Position numbers and translations under genes: made by a program. From NCBI GenBank assembly GCA_002104905.1, contig MCFE01000283.1, forward strand, positions 39,449-103,448: a DNA stretch of 64,000 bases, read 5' to 3'. The stretch is from Basidiobolus meristosporus CBS 931.73. Its lineage: Eukaryota > Basidiobolomycota > Basidiobolomycetes > Basidiobolales > Basidiobolaceae. Below are positions 61,319 to 64,000 of this stretch, one piece after another; within the stretch, counting starts at the first letter, position 1; each line of letters begins with the position of its first letter. Under the pieces are notes generated by a model. That model worked only from the letters and a program-made list of their open reading frames with translations. It was not told where the DNA came from and ran no database searches.

Positions 61319-62400
61319 TGTTTTGATTGAGAGCTTAGTGTGTGAATGATGTCTAGCAGCAAGGTTAGCTCAATATATAGGCGTCATTTCCCCATTGTTG
61401 CACATACTTTCGTCGATAGTCGCTGTGGCTAGCTCTACAAATGGTTGTGCAAGAGAAGAAAGTTACCCGGGTAATGTAAACCAGCTCAGAAGGTTACCTG
61501 GGTAATGTAAACCAGTCCCACAAAGCTGCAGCATTATGGCATAGTGGTACAGAGTCAATGTGGTATTAATACACAAAATCAAAATCCATAAACCGGGTTG
61601 CTCATCAGATATGCTATTGTGTAGTGGTAGTTCTACACCAATAAAGCATCTTTGGCCTCTAACGGGAAAGTAAATCAGGACCTCGAGATGCATAGCCAAT
61701 GTTGATAATTACGTTTACTGTAGCATGTACATTCCATGGCTGTTGTGGCTAAGCAGTCTGTAACAATGGAATGAGAGTGAATACCGTTTGAGACTTAAAG
61801 CGGTAATGATATTCAATCAACATATCGCAGGTAACACTGTCGCTTATAAAGTATAAATGATATATAATATTGTTGCACATGGTCTGCAATAAACACTTGC
61901 TAGAGAACCCAAAAATACCGATGAATCTTGATTTTTAAATCTAGATGCCGCTATTTGCAATAACACGCAAGTGTTTGTTGGACTCTAGTATGACTGAGAA
62001 GGTAACACTCTTTGATTTTTCGTCATTCCACATACAAGTAAATATAGATGTGACTAAGTGGGATGCAATGGCTTTGTGGATAAGAAGCTTACTACTTTCC
62101 ATTCATTAAAGTGGTGAAGTTTATCCGCAGCTTACATTAATAAGACTTTACCCGTGGAAATACACACTGAAGATTAAGATATTTACCATCTGGGCACTAA
62201 CTGCCTGATCCTCTTTCCCTCATATCCTGACATGTGCTTGTGCATACAAGTGCGTTGTTAGACTTTTAGGTAGCATTGGTATTGCCACTATTGCCCTACT
62301 TAGAGTTGAACCAAGAGTACTGGTGAAATGAGCAAAGTGCCATTTAATGAATCAATAAGTGCTGTTCATTGTCCTTGTCAAGCCATAACAAAATATTCGG
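61319..62400. other. Third flank of the six-Cys unit, then unique DNA
   Basis: Up to about 61860 it repeats 60060-60560 (caataaagcatctttggcc, ggtaacactgtcgcttataa). There is a short local duplication of gttacc(c/t)gggtaatgtaaacc at 61465 and 61494. After that no features are recognised. Confidence 0.45.
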
Positions 62401-62601
62401 TTAGGCCATCAATCCATTCAAGTTGTTCATGTCTCTAGAGCGGGTTAAGTCTTGGCATAGTGGTGGGCTGAGATGATAGACCCGAATCGAGGCTACATTC
62501 ACTGCGTTGGTGGCAAAAACTGAGTATGTAACACCGCAGGTTTGTTCATTCATTTCAATGAAGCCTTTTTGGATGAGAAATAGAAGTACGATAACAGCCA
62601 T
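62401..62601 (-). CDS. Doubtful small ORF, 66 aa
   Basis: ATG-started (MAVIVLLFLIQKGFIEM) with a short hydrophobic N-terminus, then a polar region with two Cys. There is no homologue in the window, no clear cleavage site and no nearby TATA box. It may be a chance frame. Confidence 0.2.
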   Translation of the reverse strand: MAVIVLLFLIQKGFIEMNEQTCGVTYSVFATNAVNVASIRVYHLSPPLCQDLTRSRDMNNLNGLMA

Positions 62602-63149
62602 GCATCCTCAATACTTCGGTGTATGCGTTGGTATGCCAGCCAAACTCCACACTTTCCATTGTAAGATGAGCTATGGGGAATCAAGTCGGCAATCTCCAGA
62701 ATAACCGTGTCAAACACTCTTCTTCCGGATTGAGCGTTTTCTTTGGCGCATTTGTCTACCCATAGACCATGGTTACTGAGATGTGAGTGTAGTATACAAC
62801 AATGCAAGGCATATTTTAAGAGAACACGTACGCTTTTGGACCTGGCTTACCGGAGTAAGGACTTCACCTTTGAAACAGTGTCTGTGGTACTAGGGGATCG
62901 AGCTAGAAGCGAGATAAATAGATTGATGATTACAATGCCTCTCTGTACCCCCCCCCACTGGCCCTATGCCCCAGCACAGATAGCTATTGCCCGAAATCAT
63001 TACGCAGGAGTGTCACCATACAGTCATTCCTGAGGTATGTGAGTGTGGTATGGGTCTACTAAGGAACAGTAAAGGTAGCTTAAAGCGATGGTAATGAATA
63101 TTAAAGCATTGTAATAAATAATCTCAATCCCATAACTCTTAGCCCCTTC
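62602..63149. other. Intergenic, no gene recognised
   Basis: Contains a C9 run at about 62949-62957 and short frames on both strands without recognisable features. Confidence 0.35.
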
Positions 63150-64000
63150 ATTCTATCTTTCGCTAAATTTGGATTTTCGAACAAGTGAGCAGTTGGGTAG
63201 AGTGGCGTCTATCTGTAGCTCAAGCTTCTGGAGAACTGGTTGGGTGAAGGCTTGAGTAGTGGGTCCCTGCTGATGATTTCGATCCATGTCGAGGGCGTTG
63301 TCCTCTGGAGCCTAGTGTTGACATTGGCATCTTCAAGTAATTGCGAGATGGCAAGGTTATTAAAGACTTGGGGAACGCGTGAGGCTGGCAACAGAGCAAC
63401 GAAAACCAAGCGCACTGGAGCAGTCAGAGGTTGGCAAGTCTGAGTGGATGGTCACCAGTAGCCGCTACAATAAAGTTCGACTACCGACTTACTCTTTTCC
63501 GATTTTTATGCAAAGTTGTGTGCCCGCTTAAACATCCAGTTATGAATTTTGATTTTAAAGATCAGAAAACTGTAATCGTAATCAAACAAGTATGTCATTT
63601 TGCAAACAAAATTTTAAGTATTTTTCTTTTCTTTGCTTGCTGATTTTCAATATGAATATGTAGCGAGAGAGATATTGGTATTTTGATTTGATTTTTGAAT
63701 GATATTTGGTTAACAACAAGCTGTCAGAATGTGCAGACCGTCCTCGCCAGGCTGTTGGAATAATCAACCGGCAAGTTCATCAACTGAACAGGTCCTAAGG
63801 TCCCGAAAGACCGATCGGCCACAGTTCACACTTCCCTTTACGGACAGCGCACTACATCTCATCTACCAGCTTGGTATTAGTGTCTTTGTTGGGAAACAAA
63901 GACTGGGAATGTACTATATACATAATCCTGTAAAGTACAGTCGTAACGATACCAAAACGACAGATGCCCCCTATTTATAGGGAAAAAATCGATAAAAATT
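63150..64000 (-). repeat. Dispersed repeat, copy 2
   Basis: Direct repeat of 50870-51490. The minus-strand frame at 63209-63415 (VFVALLPASRVPQVFNNL, SQLLEDANVNTRLQ, DPLLKPSPNQFSRSL) is conserved with a 4-residue insertion (TPST) and ends earlier. It contains the 63735-63900 segment missing from copy 1. Homology runs to the end of the window, so the repeat may continue beyond it. Confidence 0.6.

Noticed and set aside
50870-64000. The 50.9 kb and 63.2 kb repeats as LTRs of one giant element
   Set aside because: No retrotransposon genes lie between them, the interior has normal single-copy features including a tRNA, and TG…CA ends with target duplication are not evident.

Overview
This is a eukaryotic window, most consistent with a filamentous fungus and probably a basidiomycete. 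The reasons are intronless small secreted-protein genes with TATA boxes and AATAAA signals, a nuclear tRNA-Leu(CAG), a chromodomain-bearing Gypsy element, a CACTA (tnp2-type) transposase and a PIF/Harbinger-like (DDE_Tnp_4) transposase. Species cannot be named from the sequence. There is no bacterial operon structure.

Layout. (1) 1-24.0 kb is a nest of decayed transposons, strikingly poor in CpG: CACTA transposase remnants on both strands, two copies of a TA-flanked DDE_Tnp_4 element (895-4294 and 8988-11725), a solo LTR (5314-6002), a lysine/serine-rich repeat ORF family (12.8-16 kb) and a complete but dead chromovirus-type Gypsy element (16342-21965, 5-bp target duplication CAAGG) inserted into a CACTA copy. 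(2) 24.1-45.1 kb is CpG-normal. It holds one unrecognised 341-aa gene and then a degenerate tandem array with a period of about 4 kb. Each unit carries, in order, A(+), A-prime(+), B(-), C(-) and B-prime(-). A, B and C are three different small secreted-protein families. A-prime and B-prime are always dead, and further genes were lost unit by unit. (3) 45.1-50.9 kb is again CpG-poor transposon territory: a CACTA remnant, a 714-bp foldback element sharing ends with the DDE_Tnp_4 elements, a second solo LTR and a 248-bp tandem duplication. (4) 51-64 kb is CpG-richer and holds a dead B copy, a secreted ORF with no ATG, tRNA-Leu, an unamplified and apparently intact B-C pair (53.8-55.2 kb), a duplicated 72-74-aa ORF, three tandem copies of a six-cysteine secreted peptide gene (two intact) and a dispersed repeat that also occurs at 50.9 kb.

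The main biological point is the A/B/C cassette. A and C, otherwise different, share a Gln/Asn-rich core (ALSN-x-NQ-[FY]-x-Q-x-Q followed by DQTLYQP) between other segments that differ; A has an acidic stretch and an Arg/Tyr-rich tail, C an acidic stretch and a Lys/Arg/Tyr-rich tail. B carries a weaker version of the core and its own Arg/Tyr-rich segment. Co-amplification, shared motif and secretion suggest that the three products act together outside the cell. That is inference: no known function is recognised for any of them.
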